Source of the DNA: Alphaproteobacteria bacterium
Lineage (GTDB): Bacteria; Pseudomonadota; Alphaproteobacteria; JAEUKQ01; JAIBAD01
Reading direction: 5' to 3'
NCBI GenBank assembly: GCA_019695395.1
Contig: JAIBAD010000001.1
Location: forward strand, 24,001-88,000
DNA: 64,000 nt
Position numbers and translations under genes: made by a program. The notes below the pieces were generated by a model, which was not told where the DNA came from, ran no database searches, and worked only from the letters and a program-made list of their open reading frames with translations. Below, in pieces: positions 63,710-64,000 of the stretch (the stretch's first letter is position 1; each line of letters begins with the position of its first letter).

Positions 63710-64000
63710 ATGTTAATAGAAATTACTATTCTTATCCTACTTCTTATTTCTGCTTTTTTTTCTTGTGCAGAAACTGCGTTAACTGCAGCTTCTAAGGCAA
63801 GATTACATGCTCTAGAACAACAAGGTAACCAAAAAGCAAAAACTGTTAATAAATTACGTTCGCATATGGAACGGGTTATTAGCTGCGTTCTAATTGGTAA
63901 TAATTTAGTTAATATTTTTGCATCTGCTCTTGCGACAAGTTTACTTATAAAATTTTTTAACGAAGACGGTGTTATTTATGCAACCTTTATTATGACAATT
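63710..64000 (+). CDS. CNNM/CorC (HlyC) family transporter, partial
   Basis: An open frame from the ATG at 63710, with TGGAG 5 bp upstream, to the right edge gives 97 residues. MLIEITILILLLISAFFSCAETALTAA is the N-terminal span of a CNNM (DUF21) domain, followed by LHALEQQGNQKAKTV and RVISCVLIGNNLVNIFASALATS. The CBS and CorC_HlyC domains would lie beyond the window. Such proteins are linked to magnesium or cobalt efflux. The position after aroB is common in alphaproteobacteria. Confidence 0.9.
   Translation, partial: MLIEITILILLLISAFFSCAETALTAASKARLHALEQQGNQKAKTVNKLRSHMERVISCVLIGNNLVNIFASALATSLLIKFFNEDGVIYATFIMTI

Noticed and set aside
1-64000. CRISPR arrays, insertion sequences or toxin-antitoxin pairs
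   Set aside because: No regularly spaced repeats, transposase frames or paired small genes were found on reading through.

Overview
This is a gene-dense, AT-rich stretch of an alphaproteobacterial chromosome. The assignment rests on gene content and order: purM-purN divergent from a DUF2066 protein, a PerM-type transporter and HdaA; plsY-pyrC-pyrB; dprA-topA; surA-rsmA; and aroK-aroB-CNNM beside xerD and accA. The low GC and the load of amino-acid catabolic genes would suit a scavenging or host-associated member of the Rhodospirillales/Holosporales side of the class, but I cannot place it to genus. No insertion sequence, CRISPR array or rRNA is visible. One tRNA (Leu, GAG) was found. Convergent genes often overlap or lie 1-2 bp apart, so there is little room for intrinsic terminators.

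Layout. 1-5.9 kb (minus): a leucine-degradation operon (isovaleryl-CoA dehydrogenase, a RidA-like protein, an SDR, methylcrotonyl-CoA carboxylase beta running off the left edge) behind a MaeB-type malic enzyme and the tRNA. 6-12 kb: lipB, then plsY-pyrC-pyrB, infC and thrS. 12.3-16.2 kb: nitrogen catabolism, with a PuuA-like ligase, alanine dehydrogenase and an omega-amino-acid:pyruvate transaminase. 16.3-20.2 kb: dprA-topA. 20.3-26.9 kb: an orphan TAXI solute-binding protein, a TusA-like protein and four histidine-utilisation genes (hutF, hutI, hutG, hutU). 26.9-28 kb: a secreted repeat protein. 28.3-32.5 kb: an ethanolamine-type permease, a second glutamine-synthetase-like ligase and an iron alcohol dehydrogenase, facing putA. 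35.6-40.2 kb: a 1317-residue Pls/PosA-type non-ribosomal peptide synthetase with its own Sfp-type phosphopantetheinyl transferase. 40.3-49.7 kb: housekeeping genes (SixA-like, hdaA, perM, DUF2066, purM, purN, rsmA, surA, pepA, holC). 49.8-52.6 kb: a Tat-exported PhoX phosphatase behind a four-repeat Pho box, and an orphan phage terminase small-subunit-like gene. 52.6-64 kb: phrB, secA, a ferritin-like protein, accA, xerD, two conserved alphaproteobacterial proteins, aroK, aroB and the start of a CNNM-domain protein.

How they work together. Much of the window feeds amino acids and amines into central metabolism: leucine to acetyl-CoA and acetoacetate, histidine to glutamate and formate, proline to glutamate, alanine to pyruvate, and probably polyamines or ethanolamine through gamma-glutamylation. 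MaeB links malate to pyruvate.

The most notable items are the Pls-like synthetase locus, the candidate gamma-glutamylethanolamide cassette, the Pho box, two genes that appear to start with non-AUG codons (ATC for infC, ATT for purM), a dihydroorotase-family protein lacking key metal ligands, and a 17-base poly-A tract inside hdaA.
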